From the NCBI GenBank assembly GCA_944548615.1, contig OX155963.1, positions 31,461,985 through 31,525,984 on the forward strand: DNA of 64,000 bases, read 5' to 3'. The position numbers and the translations under genes were made by a program. The DNA comes from Micropterix aruncella. Its lineage: Eukaryota > Arthropoda > Insecta > Lepidoptera > Micropterigidae. Below the pieces are notes generated by a model. The model was not told the DNA's origin. It ran no database searches and saw only the letters and a program-made list of their open reading frames with translations. Positions 24,827 to 37,148 of the stretch are shown one piece after another; positions within the stretch are counted from its first letter, which is position 1, and each line of letters opens with the position of its first letter.

Positions 24827-25442
24827 GTAAAAGGGTGCTAAGGTGAACGCTCACATGTGGCAAGACAGCTGTCCTAAACCTACCACAGACGGTCGTTAGT
24901 CCAGAATCCACTGCTCACCCCCCAGAAGTGCAAAAAAAAACTTTTATGATAGGCCCTACTCTGGTCGGTGAATTCCATGGCAGCTCCGTTTGTATTTTAT
25001 TATATTTTATTTCATTTAATTTATTATGGGGTTGTCCAAACAATGTAGATCTCCTGAGCACTATATATTGTGATAACCTGCGCCGATATCGTGTTCTTAG
25101 CGGGAACAATGTCTCTGCTTACGTTAAATAATTTGTTTTCATTTGATTTTATTTCATTTAGAGGCCGTCTAAAAATAAATCTAATTTTGGTGGGCCGCCG
25201 AATGAAAATCACATTGAAATTGGGCTTCCATTTTGAAAGCTTTTGCGGCGGTGGAGCCTACGTACAGGTAATTGTTTCACAATTCGATTCACGAGTAATC
25301 CTTTTGACGGGCCGCAGAGTCATTTCCGTTTGAAAATGGCAAATCCAAATGGCCGCTTGTTGTTGCTCAGCCCAAAATTAAATGGTCTCGCGGCGCGTTT
25401 GACGCAGCGGTCGCGCCCGCTCTTGGTGCTGAGCGTCTGTAG
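24827..25442. other. Unassigned DNA
   Basis: Short repeated 'tttatttcattta' blocks at about 25006 and 25148 suggest a local duplication. A CAGGTAATT at 25265 resembles a splice donor, but no exon is recognisable. Confidence 0.3.
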
Positions 25443-25473
25443 CAGTAGTTTTCAACCTTTTACTGGTGACTGA

Positions 25474-26278
25474 CAGACGCGGATCTTTATTAGGGCTTTT
25501 TGGGCTTCAGCCCAGGGCCTCGGGATATAAAGGGCCCTAGCCATTGATAACAATGGACAAAGTCAAACTATCGATTAAATCATTTATAAGATCTTTCCAT
25601 AAATTGCGATTCAACAAACGACTTACAATGATTTAACATATACAATGATGACTTATAAATACAGGAATTTGCAGCACAAAAATGCAGAAAGGTTGCTTTA
25701 TAGTCTATAAGCTTTATGATTATGATCTGCTTTATGATTATAATCTATCTGCTTTATGATCTATAATCTATATCTATATGATAACAACCTGCATAATTAA
25801 ACATGTTGATTTCTTTAGCAGTACCTTTTTTTTATTTCTATTTTTATAAAAATAACATCTATGTATAGCAGTTTAGTTAAAGCTAGTACCTTGTCAATGG
25901 GTAACTAGTAATGAATATTTGTATAAATTTTATTTATAGCTAGCTTTACAATTAATATTAATACTTACTTACATTATTTATATTATATTAGTCTTACTTA
26001 GTTTGCTGGATAAATAATTATTAAAGTTGCCTGATAGGTAAAGTTCAACGGTTTCGTTAATCGATTTGTCTATTTTTAGTGAAAAGTAAAATGTCTTATA
26101 GTTGCTGTTGTGTATCTGTCATATTAAATAAATAAAATATTTTATTGTCCTCCTTTTTTTCCTATACCGTACCTATTGACCAAAAATAGTTTTTTGATAA
26201 AATGACAATTATTTGATTAATTTCGCAAGCCTGCAACTAATATTAGCCCAGGGCCCCACAAACTCACGATCGCCCCTG
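25474..26278. mobile_element. Nested 805-bp hAT-like non-autonomous element
   Basis: Inserted in the left end of the previous element, splitting 'ttactg gtgac' from 'ggcacactttt'. Ends are CAGACGCGGATC on the left and the complement of CAGGGGCGATC on the right. Inner 'agcccagggcc' occurs near both ends. The flanking 8-mers gtgactga and gtgacggc match at five positions, consistent with a decayed 8-bp duplication. Non-coding. Confidence 0.6.
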
Positions 26279-27017
26279 GTGACGGCACACTTTTAGTAGT
26301 GTGGGGTATCTCCGGCACATTAGTAGTGTGTGGTGTCTCCGGCTTGTGGAGTCCCCATTAGCGCCGCTGGCGAGTAAAAAAAATACTACCTTTTTCATGT
26401 AGTATAACAATATCTGTTATATTTTTTTTTGTAATAAAATTAGGTCCATCAAAATTGCACCAAATGTAGTTATTTAACTAGAAATTCGTCCTCGAGTTAA
26501 GAAGGTCCTGACAAAATCGCAAAATAATCCAGATTGTAACATGAAATTCAAGTGGAAATAGATTGTAACAAGAAAGTTAAGTAGGAATAACAATTGCTTG
26601 CGTTTTATTTGCCGAAGAAGCTGTATTATATATACCTACAAATTATGCCAAATATAATTAAGGAGAGTTTTATATAAAAAACTAAAAATGAATCCAATCG
26701 TCCCATAAACCATAAACCTCGTTTTGCCAAAAGCTAATTTACTCTAAACTTCTTTGGTAAATAAATAGTATATATAAATATAATAAATTCCAAAACTATG
26801 AGAGAAGTATAAAAATAAGTCCATATAAACAGCCTTTCAGACACCGTTTTGGAGTCTGCATCTCGCCTTGTATAATAATAGAACATGGAAATGTTGCCGA
26901 TATTAGTTTTGCCTTTCCACAGAAAATTATTTATCTACAAAAACCTTTAATTTCAACAGATAATATCAGAATATTCTCATTTCTTACCTGCACATTTGCA
27001 TTTAATTGATTAAGACC

Positions 27018-27219
27018 CGACGCAAACGAGCCACCGGCTTCAGCCACTTGTGGCCAGCGACAAGTAGATGACACGCTTTTTATACGTTTTGTATGGTCTC
27101 GCCGCACACTTATGGACGGTGGCCGCCACTCGCTACCTCTCGCTCGCACTCGCCACTCGCTAAGCTACTCGTCGTACTCGACAACCACCGGTCGCTATGG
27201 CTGGTGGCTCGTTTGCGCC
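27018..27219. mobile_element. Short MITE-like inverted repeat element
   Basis: 'gcaaacgagccaccggc' at about 27021 and its near-complement ending at about 27216 enclose about 160 bp with a GC-rich 'ctcgctcgcactcgccactc' core. Target duplication not resolved. Confidence 0.5.
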
Positions 27220-27518
27220 AAGCCTAAGATGCCCAAACAAATCTTTTACGAAAGCCATTTTTGTGCACCAAGTTTTAATGCTGAGTAAGTCTACAAATGT
27301 AAGAGTAGCGCTTCTTTACCTGATAAAAATAACTCAAAAATCTGTCGGCGCACCAGGAAATACTCGCGGTACACCATTGGGCCGCGGCACAACGGTTGAA
27401 AACCCCTTAGGTTATACTTTTAATCCATGTCAAAAAATATTTTAAAGGGGACTGTTTCTGAATTCTAATGAGGTTTCTACTAATTGCAAAGTGTCTATTG
27501 CAAAATGCTTATTTACAT

Positions 27519-28956
27519 ACTAGCTGACCCGTGCCCACTTCGTTGGGCGGTAAAACTTTTTACTTGTGATGAAATTATGACCAATAAACATGACCTAACG
27601 ATTAAAATTATTTTTTTAATATAAAATACTACTTTTTGTTACTTAAATATAAAAGTTAGACATATGCTGTCGCTGACTTTTTTGTAGGCATTATCAAGTT
27701 CTACAACTTTTCTCTAGAATCATATATCTCTTATCGTTAAGGCAGCGTTAGTTAGAAACGTTTTCGTTCGACCGTTTTTTTTCGACTTACTTTGGAAATC
27801 CGACTACCACGAAAAAGTCTTTTTATTTTTCGGATTAATATATGGCCTATGACACTCACAAATAACGTGGCTTTCTATCGGTAAACGAATTTTCAAAATC
27901 GGTTCAGTAGATACAGAGATAACTTCCTACAACGTTATAACCTCTAATTTCTAACCTACCGTGTTTAGAAGAAACACGGTAGAATCCACCAAAACCCAAA
28001 AGAATGAAAGTAAAAGGACGCCACCTACTTTTAAAGGAAAAGAAGGAAACTTATTAAAAAAAGATACCCGAAAGAAATTTTGAAAAGAAAAAAAGTTAAC
28101 CTCGAAAAAAAAACTATCTCAGAGTGTGGGCTAAATATTCACGGCATTGGATTTGGCCCACAGAAAATCCTTTTTCCTCAGCAGGCACTAAAGACTAAAT
28201 AAAAAAAAACACAAGGTTATGTGAAATCTTCGTGTAATCTCCGTGAAATATCGCCACAGCGGCTACCCCTTTTTCGCTCTCGCCTTATCGGCGTGTCAAA
28301 TGCGTGATTCCGATTACAAAGTCTCCCGCCAAAATAAATGTTGCAGTAATTTCCGAATATGAAGGCAAATTTCGTCACATTCCGTGACGATCTCGTCACG
28401 CAGCAGATATATAACGTAATAAAACAGAGGTGCCACCAAACTGCGCAAGGGAAAAAAATCGATTAAAATCGCGCTGATCCTACATGAAAAGCAACCCCAA
28501 ACGAAAAATAAATGCTCACCAGGTTAGTTACGAACACTTCACATAAAAATTATTTCTATTTTCAAAAAAACGGCTGGCCAAACGCCGCCTTCCCTGCCTC
28601 CCTCCTTGCAATTTTTGACAGCTCTTGTGTCGCCCATAAAGGGTAGGGCTAGACCAGCACAACCGCGATTAATCGCAAGAATCGCTTAGGGCGATAATAA
28701 TTATGACTGAACAGCTCTATCTGTCAAAATTTGAAGTTTACGAAATTTCGTAAACGGTTCATTTAATTGTCAAAATATGGGAGAAATTCATGAAAAACAG
28801 CGAAAACCAACAGGAAACATGACTAAACACGGGGAAAACATGGAAAAACGGGTGCAGCGAACATAATCTGCACAAAGGCGCGAAAACAAGACAACAAAAT
28901 ATCCGGTTTTTGTTACAACGTCACAAACTTTACCTCTTTATAATATTAGTATAGAT
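27519..28956 (+). repeat. Dispersed repeat family C, interrupted
   Basis: Starts 'actagctgacccgtgcccac' and ends 'taatattagtatagat', ends shared by a very common arthropod repeat type. It is interrupted by family F at 27936-28913. Another copy is 29932-30387; a reversed, longer copy is 36429-37148. Confidence 0.75.
27936..28913. mobile_element. Family F insertion, 978 bp, 8-bp target duplication
   Basis: TACAACGT at 27928-27935 and 28914-28921 flank the insertion; copy B of the tandem duplication has the empty site. The left end is 'tataacctct' and the right end 'atccggtttttgt'; I see no terminal inverted repeat. The hairpin CCGTGTTT-AGAAG-AAACACGG lies at 27959-27979. A 22-bp near-palindrome around 'gaagtttacgaaatttcg' is near 28733. 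Non-coding. The 8-bp duplication fits hAT, P or similar classes, but the ends do not identify one. Confidence 0.8.
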
Positions 28957-29029
28957 AATCTGGCTTAAAAGAAAAGCTACGTATGTCAAGTATCAAAAAA
29001 TCGGTTGTGTCAACCCAAGACTTTCCCGG

Positions 29030-29630
29030 CAAGTAGACAAGCGCCCCCACCAACAACCCTCCCCCTCCACGCTCGGGAAAGGGGTGGGACCCTTTCTCCC
29101 CCCCCGCGCTAATTCGTAGTAAATATATAGTTTTAACCGTGGTATTAAAATAATATTTTTTTCCAAAACTGATGTAGTATTTTCTTAAATATGACGAAAT
29201 TTAAATATTATTACTGTAGCTTGTATACGATATATCAGAAACGAATTTCACATCATCATTTCGGTCCAACTGTGTACAGAATTTCAAGTCTAAGTCCAAT
29301 ATTTCTAGATTGAAGTATGAATCTTTTCAACTCTTGCCATGATCAAATAATGCCTGCATGCGAAATTTCAACACACACATACACACACACATACACACCC
29401 TTACACACCCTCTTACACACACACACCCACACACTCAAACAGAGAGGGAGAGACAGAGAGACAGACACACAGACAAACAGACCCACAGACAGACTTCAGT
29501 CTGGAAAAGATCCTAATCGCCTCGAAGGGGGTTGAGGTCAAAATGTTTATATCCGTCATCATCTCGATTTTTTTAGCGCGTTCACAATACTTTACCTCCT
29601 CGTCTGTTAGTCGGCCGGTAAATTAAAAAT
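29030..29630 (-). repeat. Dispersed repeat family B inside copy A
   Basis: Runs from 'gtgtcaacccaagactttcc' through a C-rich 'ccctccccctccacg' stretch and 'tcatttcggtccaac' to a (CA)n/(GACA)n block (29370-29490). It then ends 'gcgcgttcacaatacttt' and 'gtcggccggtaa'. Short peptides read through the CA block are meaningless. Confidence 0.7.
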
Positions 29631-29786
29631 CCGCGTATATTATAAAACATAAATCTGACACAAGGATCAATCTTTTTAACAATTTCTTATTGCATAAAGG
29701 AAATTGTGATAAGTCCTCAAATGTACCTTCTTTCAGAACAAATGAAAAATCGAAAGAATCGAAATTAGTCGTTTTGGGAAATGAAC

Positions 29787-31216
29787 CCATTGGGCCGCGG
29801 CACAACGGTTGAAAACCCCTTAGGTTATACTTTTAATCCATGTCAAAAAATATTTTAAAGGGGACTGTTTCTGAATTCTAATGAGGTTTCTACTAATTGC
29901 AAAGTGTCTATTACAAATTGCTTATTTACATACTAGCTGACCCGTGCCCACTTCGTTGGGCGGTAAAACTTTTTACTTGTGATGAAATTATGACCAATAA
30001 ACATGACCTAAAGATTAAAATTATTTTTTTAATATAAAATATTACTTTTTGTTACTTAAATATAAAAGTTAGACATATGCTGTCGCTGTCTTTTTTGTAG
30101 GCATTATCAAGTTATACAACTTTTCTCTAGAACTTAATCATATATCTCTTATCGTTAAGGCAGCGTTAGTTAGAAACGTTTTCGTTCGACCGTTTTTTTC
30201 GACTTACTTTGGAAATCCGACTACCACGAAAAAGTCTTTTTATTTTTCGGATTAATATATGGCCTATGACACTCACAAATAACGTGGCTTTCTATCGGTA
30301 AACGAATTTTCAAAATCGGTTGAGTAGATACAGAGGTAACTTCCTACAACGTCACAAACTTTACCTCTTTATAATATTAGTATAGATAATCTGGCTAAAA
30401 AGAAAAGCTACGTATGTCACGTATCAAAAAATCGGTTGTGTCAACCTAAGACTTTCCCGGCAAGTAGACAAGCGCCCCCACCAACAACCCTCCCCCTCCA
30501 CGCTCGGGAAAGGGGTGGGACCCTTTCTCCCCCCCCGCGCTAATTCGTAGTAAATATATAGTTTTAACCGTGGTATTAAAATAATATTTTTTTCCAAAAC
30601 TGATGTAGTATTTTCTTAAATATGACGAAATTTAAATATTATTACTGTAGCTTGTATACGATATATCAGAAACGAATTTCACATCATCATTTCGGTCCAA
30701 CTGTGTACAGAATTTCAAGTCTAAGTCCAATATTTCTAGATTGAAGTATGAATCTTTTCAACTCTTGCCATAATCAAATAATGCCTGCATGCGAAATTTC
30801 CACACACATACACACACACATACACACCCTTACACACCCTCTTACACACACACACGCACACACTCAAACAGAGAGGGAGAGACAGAGAGACAGACACACA
30901 GACAAACAGACCCACAGACAGACTTCAGTCTGGAAAAGATCCTAATCGCCTCGAAGGGGGTAGAGGTCAAAATGTTTATATCCGTCATCATCTCGATTTT
31001 TTTAGCGCGTTCACAATACTTCACCTCCTCGTCTGTTAGTCGGCCGGTAAATTAAAAATCCGCGTATATTATAAAACATAAATCTGACACTAGGATCAAT
31101 CTTTTTAACAATTTCTTATTGCATAAAGGAAATTGTGATAAGTCGTCAAATGTACCTTCTTTCAGAACAAATGAAAAATCGAAAGAATCGAAATTAGTCG
31201 TTTTGGGAAATGAACC
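29787..31216. repeat. Tandem segmental duplication, copy B (empty site)
   Basis: Second copy of the 1.43-kb unit. It keeps the uninterrupted 'cttcctacaacgtcacaaac' site near 30341-30360, which proves the family F insertion boundaries in copy A. It contains its own family C (29932-30387) and family B (30470-31060) segments. Confidence 0.85.
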
Positions 31217-31975
31217 ACTTCGGATTACTTTCAATAGATGCCGTTCGCGGCGTTTCTATTGTTCATAGCTGTTATTCATTCCGTGCGAATGTGTGAAATT
31301 GTCAGTAAATAGTAATTAATAATTATTACATAGGGACATCTTCTTTAAAAAAAAGGTATTGTATATTGAGAATAGATTTGGTTAATGCGAATTTAATTGC
31401 ATAATAATTAAATATTAAGTCCTGTAAAAGCTCCGATGCTTGCGGTTCGTGGCTTGTTCAAAATTCGAATTCGAAGGCTTACGGCGACCTGCGTTTGCAA
31501 TTTGATGTTCAAATTGAATGAGATGACGCGCGTTCAAAATTTAAATATTCGCTATTTTATTTATGAAATAATTATTGAGATGAAATAAGTACCAGGCTAC
31601 TTGCAGGGACAGTCTTTGAGTGAAACAATCGTCTTTGTTTTGATGCAGTAATATCTATCTCGTGCTTTACTTAAAACAAATAAATAAATTAATTTACCGC
31701 ATTAGATTTGGAACGAAATCGCGACAATCCCTTGACTTTATTCCTACTTAGTTACATAAATGTTTCTTGAATACGGCTCTTTCTTAGCATAAGTATCCAA
31801 ATATTACACATAAACATGTATAATATTTTTAAAATGCTCGTTGTTTTGCTAGTCTGCTTTAATTGGATTTAATATGACGTGCGATTATGTACTTAGGTAT
31901 ATTCGGGGCTACAAGCAGGGTTGTCAAATAAGTTAAAAACAGTGCTTGGATTGACTGGTGGTGTTGGGGGAAGGT
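31217..31975. other. Unassigned AT-rich DNA
   Basis: No recognisable gene or repeat boundary. Confidence 0.4.
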
Positions 31976-31998
31976 TGGGGGGGGGGGGGGGGGGGGAT
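31976..31998. repeat. Poly-G run
   Basis: About 20 consecutive G residues interrupted by few bases, next to a LINE tail. Likely length-unstable. Confidence 0.85.
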
Positions 31999-32009
31999 AC
32001 GATGAAGAG

Positions 32010-32760
32010 AAACATAGAAATAGAAATAGAAATAGAAATATTTTTATTGTCCGAAATTGTGGTGGTACATTTATGGTGATAATGCGTAAAACTATGTATC
32101 TCACAATTACCTGTTATTGAAACAGATTGACAAATTTACTTATCTGCTAATTATAATATCTTATTAAAAAATGTAATTATTTCACTGGTTTAACATGAAA
32201 AAATCTAAACAGACCGTATAAGTAGAACTAACAGTAGAAGACAATTAGAAAAAATAATTCACCAATAATATAAAAAATAAAGGAAAAATCAAAATCAAGG
32301 AATAATCAAAATTCCGCCTATAAATACGAAATGTATATAATTTAAAATGTAACAGTAGAAAACAATTAATAAAAAATAATTCACCAATAATATAAAAAAT
32401 AATGAAAAAAAAACAAAATCAAGAAATAATCAAAAATCCGCCTATAAATACGAAATGTATATAATTGAAAATTTGTAATCTTTCTAATTGAATTATTGTA
32501 AAAACAAAATGAAAATGCATGCCTACAATATAATATTATGAGAAGTATTCGTTTAATGTGTAAAAGCTTTTATCGATAAGCCATTTTTTCAACGCTGCGG
32601 TAAACCCTTTTCCTTTTATTTCTTTGATATTTGCAGGTAGGTGGTTATAGATTTTTATTGCATTGTATAACATTCCTTTTTTAAATAGAGTTAAATAATA
32701 TTTATACATATATACATAGTTCACATCTGACAGTCTCCATATTGGCTCTGCAGAAAAAAC
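32010..32760 (-). mobile_element. LINE 3' end with coding remnant and (TTTCTA)n tail
   Basis: On the minus strand a frame (32724-32536) ends a non-LTR ORF2: KKGMLYNAIKIYNHLPANIK, then FTAALKKWLIDKSFY. The 3' UTR runs to 32016 and ends in (TTTCTA)n. A 115-bp segment of this UTR is duplicated in tandem at 32235-32350 and 32350-32470. The 3' UTR of the LINE inside the mariner at 47163-47643 is the same family in opposite orientation. RT core absent. Confidence 0.75.
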
Positions 32761-32900
32761 ATTGTGCCATATATATCTGTGCTCCGCCCTATTGAAGAAT
32801 AAGAGCTAATGGGAAAATGCTTTGTTATTATATTTTTAAAAATCTTAAGAAAAAAAATATTCTTTAGAATGTAAATTTTTTGCCATATTTGAGTGCTGCT
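32761..32900. other. Unassigned AT-rich DNA
   Basis: Nothing recognised. Confidence 0.4.
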
Positions 32901-32904
32901 AATG

Positions 32905-33310
32905 AAATGTAAAACATATGAAATCAGAGACTATCGCGGTTGTTTGACATTATAAATATGATAAAAACGAATTTATCGCCTGAATTTTACACAATAGAAT
33001 ATAATAGAATAGAATAACTTTATTGTGCTATAAAAACATAATGAATAATACACTGGTTTTATAAAAAAGACAATGTATGTACAAATAGCGGACTTATCGC
33101 TATAGCGATATCTTACATCAACACAACAGTCTACCCTGGACAACGGCGGCTGCAACGTCGCCGAAACGTCGGATGCTACAAAAATCATGCGGTAAATTCG
33201 TTTTTGCCACAGTCTAGCCTAGAAAACAGCGGCTGCAACGTCGCCGAAACATCGGGTGCTACAAAATTCGAGCGATAAATTCGTTTTTATCTTATTTATA
33301 ATGCTAATTA
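32905..33310. repeat. Family D copies with a LINE tail between
   Basis: 'gactatcgcggttgtttgac' at about 32928 is one outer arm. At 32995-33120 an 'aatagaataactttattg' block is a LINE tail in minus orientation. At 33130-33310 two direct copies of 'gacaacggcggctgcaacgt' / 'cgccgaaacgtcgg' follow, so the palindrome is rearranged here. Confidence 0.6.
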
Positions 33311-33534
33311 CATATATCAATTAATGATGGACGCAAACTAATTTGAAGGAAAATTTTATTCTATCCTTTTTCCATCAGATAAGCCTCTTTTACAGGCTAT
33401 ATTGCAGCCTTTGTGCTTAAATTAAAGTAAGTATATATTTAGTACAGTTTTTTTTAAATCAAAAACTGAAACACCAAAACAGAAATACTAAACCCCCTAC
33501 AAGTTATCAAAACAATTAAAAATATATATATATA
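33311..33534. other. Unassigned AT-rich DNA
   Basis: Nothing recognised; ends in a short (TA)n run. Confidence 0.4.
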
Positions 33535-33820
33535 TAGAATATCGCTAACGTCCAAACGCTTCACCCGATTAAGCTGAAAATTGGTTTGCAGGCATCATTT
33601 GGTCATGGCACGAGTGTAAAGGTTGTGGTTGAAATCGGTCCTCAAGGGTCGTATTAGTCATATTTTAATATCGAAATATTGGACTTATATAGATTAGAAA
33701 TTTGGTACCCAGATGCTTTGGGCCGAAATCACATTGTGAAAATTTGGTTGTAATATCTTATATACAAGCTTCACTAATAATATTTGAATACCGCCATATA
33801 TTTGATCAAATATTAACGCC
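33535..33820 (+). repeat. Dispersed repeat family B
   Basis: 'gtccaaacgcttcacccgat', 'ggtttgcaggcatcatttgg', 'gggccgaaatcacattgtg' and 'tatcttatatacaagcttc' mark the copy. The stretch to 34250 has no recognised feature. Confidence 0.7.
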
Positions 33821-34379
33821 GAGCCCCCCGAGCATAGCCAGAAATATATTGCGCCGCTCATGGTGGGTTGTAACGGAACCCGAACGGGTTCGTCCGCCGG
33901 CCGAGAGATGGCGCTCATCGATTTTAGTTACGAAATTAATATTCAGATGAAACAGTCCTTGGCTACTTGCTTGGGATAATTGGAGTGACACAACCGATTT
34001 TTTTATTTATCTAGAAATCAGACAGTTCGGTCTAAAACCGGACATCTGGTAACCCTAGCTAAAAGCAAGCGATGTATTCGACGGAGCACGTCACTACTCT
34101 ACAGTGTATAGGCTATTGTCCATATAAAAGTGTGTTAATAGGCTTCAGGGAATCGGCTGTGAAGGCTCCACGTCGCTTGTTAGTACTAGTCGCTATGCTT
34201 ACACGAACACAGATTAGTATATGTAGAGGCGAACGCTCATTATACACCATATGTGTCCTCATTTTGATGTGAAGCGTCTTTTCGTATATTCTCAGTTGTA
34301 TATTCTGAGTTGTTTAGTGTATGCTAAAAACAACATACACGAATGTAAGCCTAAAATGCACGTACACGATCATGACACT

Positions 34380-35930
34380 AGTAGCATAGCCAAGTTATGG
34401 TCAGAGGTACTACGGGCATTACAATCAGCTAAGAAAGGAAAGTCGCCTGGACCAGACTCAGTTCCGATTGAAGTTTTACAACTTTTAGAGGAAGATCATT
34501 GTTAACTGACCTCTTTAACAAGATTTTCATGACTAGAGTCTGTCTAAAGACTGGTTCAAATCGACATTCACACCTTGCCTAAAAAACCAAATGCAAAGAA
34601 GTGTGGAGAGTTTCATACCATCAGTCTTATGAGTCACTTGCCTAAAGTGTTTCTTACCATCGTTCATAATAGAATTCGACCTAAATGTGAACAGCAGTTA
34701 GGAGAGAGTCAGTTTGTCTTCCGTTCAGGAGTTGGTACTCGTGAAGCCCTCTTTGCTTTGAACGTCCTTATTCAAAAATGTCGTGATATGCAAAAACAGA
34801 TGTCTTTTTGTGCTTTATTGATTATGTAAAAGTGTTTGACCGGGTTAGGCACGAACTGCTTATAAGGCGCTTGAATGACATTGGCTTAGACTGCAAGGAC
34901 ATTTGAATTATTAAAACTTGTATGGGAACCAAAAGGCAACAGTCAGAGTGGAACAGGAATACACAGAGGAGGTCGACATTTGCCGCGGGGTGCATCAGGG
35001 TTGCGTTAGGTCCCCATTACTATTCAACGTGTACTCTGAGGCGATTATGACCGAAACACTGGAGAATCTTGATGAGGGGGTGAAAATGAACGGAAAACGC
35101 ATCAACAATTTACGCTACGCCGATGACACAATTCTTATTGCCTCTTCAGGAAGACCCACAAAGGTTGGTTGACAAAGTGAAATGAAAAAATGAGTGCAGT
35201 GAAAAAGCTGGCTTGTCAATCAATATTTCAAAGACCAAAGTCATGTTTACTACCAGGGATCCTGATTTACAACCTACTATATCGGTGGCAGGTAAAGTTC
35301 TTGAGAGCGTCTGGCAGTATAAATATCTCGGTGCATGGGTGAACGAAATATGGGACTCTGATCAAGAAATTAAGACCCGGATAGAAATCGCCCGTGCATC
35401 ATTCAATAAAATGACAAAAGTCTCGAGTTGCCGGAAAATCAATCTGAGACTTAGAACTCGGATCCTGCATTGCTACAACTGGCCAGTGGTTATGTACGGC
35501 AGCGAAGCGTGGACCATAAAAGAAGACACCAGACGGCGACACATACACACCGTCAAATAGCGCAAGATTAAATATCGGGGGCACGTGCTGCGGCATGACA
35601 AATATCAGCTGCTCCAACTGATATTGATGGGCAAAATTGAGGGTAAACGACGCAGTGGAAGGTGAAAAGGTCGTGGTTGTGCAATGTCAGAGAGTGGACT
35701 GGGATCACCAGTACGGAACAGGTTTTCCGTATGGCGCAAGATCGACAAAATTATCCAGAGCTAACGGTCAACCTCCAGTAATGGAGAGGCACTTCGAGAA
35801 GAAGAGGAAGAATGCTCGGATCTCCTCCCTCACTGATGTAATGCTCGAATCTGTAAAGTTACATTACAGTCGAGTGCTCCCGGGTGAGGGAGCACCTTTA
35901 CATATTAGCACAGAACCCGGATAGTTTAAC
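34380..35930 (+). pseudogene. RTE-like LINE reverse transcriptase, multiply frame-shifted
   Basis: In order: KGKSPGPDSVPIEVL (start of RT, 34436), then LPKVFLTIVHNRIRPKCEQQ (34640) with GESQFVFRSGVGTREALF. Next come CRGVHQGCVRSPLLFNVYSE (34981) and the catalytic box LRYADDTILIASSG (YADD at 35116-35127), then ISKTKVMF and YKYLGAWVNEIWDSDQEIK. After that lies YGSEAWTIKEDT, and finally a GHVLRHDKYQLLQLILMGKI-type C-terminus. Frame breaks or stops fall near 34505, 34829, 34905, 35172, 35558 and 35660. The endonuclease domain is missing at the 5' end. The NLRYADD and WDSD motifs point to the RTE group; the clade is an inference. Confidence 0.8.
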
Positions 35931-36428
35931 TACTAACATTGCGTCAACATTGCGTTCTTTTGAACACAAAGATCTAGATCTAGAGATTCTTACTCCTATT
36001 CGATCGCGCGAATCCCAGCTTTGTCGCATCTAGTGTGCATTTATGAACGACTCATCTGTGCGGCGGCCACTGTGTCACCATCCGGGGAATGCCTTCGCGT
36101 GTCACCATCACGACAAAACCTTTCATTAGCAGCTGATTTCATATTTAAATGACTAACCGCTACGCGGAAGCGACTACACGCCACGTTACCTACTACGAGC
36201 TCACATTTAATACTACGATTATACACGTTTTTTACGTACAAACGCGTCGCTGCATGCAACAGCGGCTGCACCGAAACGTTCATTGATTAAAAGAACTAAT
36301 TAATATGTACTTTGTTCCAATATAACAAAATTTCATAATATCATAGGTTTTTCCCATCGTTTTTAGGGATGTGATCCTTTCATTTATTTTATTAAAAATA
36401 CTACACTACTGTTTTATGTACTCATTTA
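35931..36428. other. Unassigned DNA with a small family D trace
   Basis: 'caacagcggctgcaccgaaa' at about 36258 resembles the family D core. Otherwise nothing recognised. Confidence 0.35.
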
Positions 36429-37148
36429 TCTATACCTACTAATATTATAAAGAGGTAAAGTTTGTGAGGTTGTGGGAAGTAATCTCTGGATCTACTAAAC
36501 CGATTTTGAAAATTCTTTTACCAATACAAAGCCAGTTATTTGTGAGTATCATAGGCTATATATTAATCCGAAAAATGAAAAGACTTTTTGGTGGTAGTCG
36601 GATTTGCAAAGTAAGTCGGAGAATAAGCGGTCGAACGAAAACGTTTCTAACTAACGCTGCCTTAACGATGAGAGATATATGATTAAGTTCTAGAGAAAAG
36701 TTCTGTAGAGCTTGCTTGATAATGCCTACAAAAAAGTTGACGACAGAATATGTGTAACTTTTATATTAAGGTCACAAAAGTAGTATTTTATATTAAAAAA
36801 ATAATTTTAATCGTTAAGGTCAGGTTTATTGGTCATATTATCAACAATTATGAATTATTATCAAAATAAGTAAATTTATCGTCTCAAGAGTTTAAAACAA
36901 AAGACTTTTCCCTTTTACTGCATAAATAGTTAAATAGATAATACACTCACAAATAAGACACTCACAAGAAGACACTCATAAATAACGGTATTATACATAA
37001 ACATAAATGTGCAGTCAAAATATAACCCTTCTTTTGGCTACTTGCTAGGAAATAAATCATAGCACCCAGTCCAAACCGAATCACACTCATAATTTCATCA
37101 CAGGTAAAAAGTTTTACCGCCCAACGAAGTGGGCACGAGTCTGCTAGT
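36429..37148 (-). repeat. Dispersed repeat family C, reversed and longer variant
   Basis: Begins 'atctatacctactaatatta' and ends 'gtgggcacgagtctgctagt', the reverse of the copies at 27519 and 29932. About 250 bp extra is present around 36850-37080. Confidence 0.7.

Larger units (their letters stand above)
25443..27408. mobile_element. hAT-like element remnant containing a second insertion
   Basis: The left end reads 'cagtagttttcaacctttta' followed by 'cggcacacttt'; the right end region reads 'ccgcggcacaacggttgaaa'. Termini beginning CAGTGGTTCTCAACC, with a GCGGCACAC-like block, are typical of hobo/Activator elements. The right end has decayed (10 of 15 matches to the left), and no 8-bp target duplication is legible. 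No transposase coding remains. Confidence 0.5.
27372..29786. repeat. Tandem segmental duplication, copy A (with insertion)
   Basis: The segment from 'ccattgggccgcggcacaac' to 'gttttgggaaatgaac' is repeated immediately at 29787-31216. Leaving out the 986 bp gained by the family F insertion, copy A is 1429 bp against 1430 bp for copy B. Differences are scattered substitutions and small indels, by eye about 2 per cent. It spans parts of at least three unrelated repeats, so this is a genomic duplication and not a transposon. Confidence 0.85.

Noticed and set aside
29317..31055. Thr/His-rich peptides from CA-rich blocks
   Set aside because: Translation of (CA)n simple sequence within family B.
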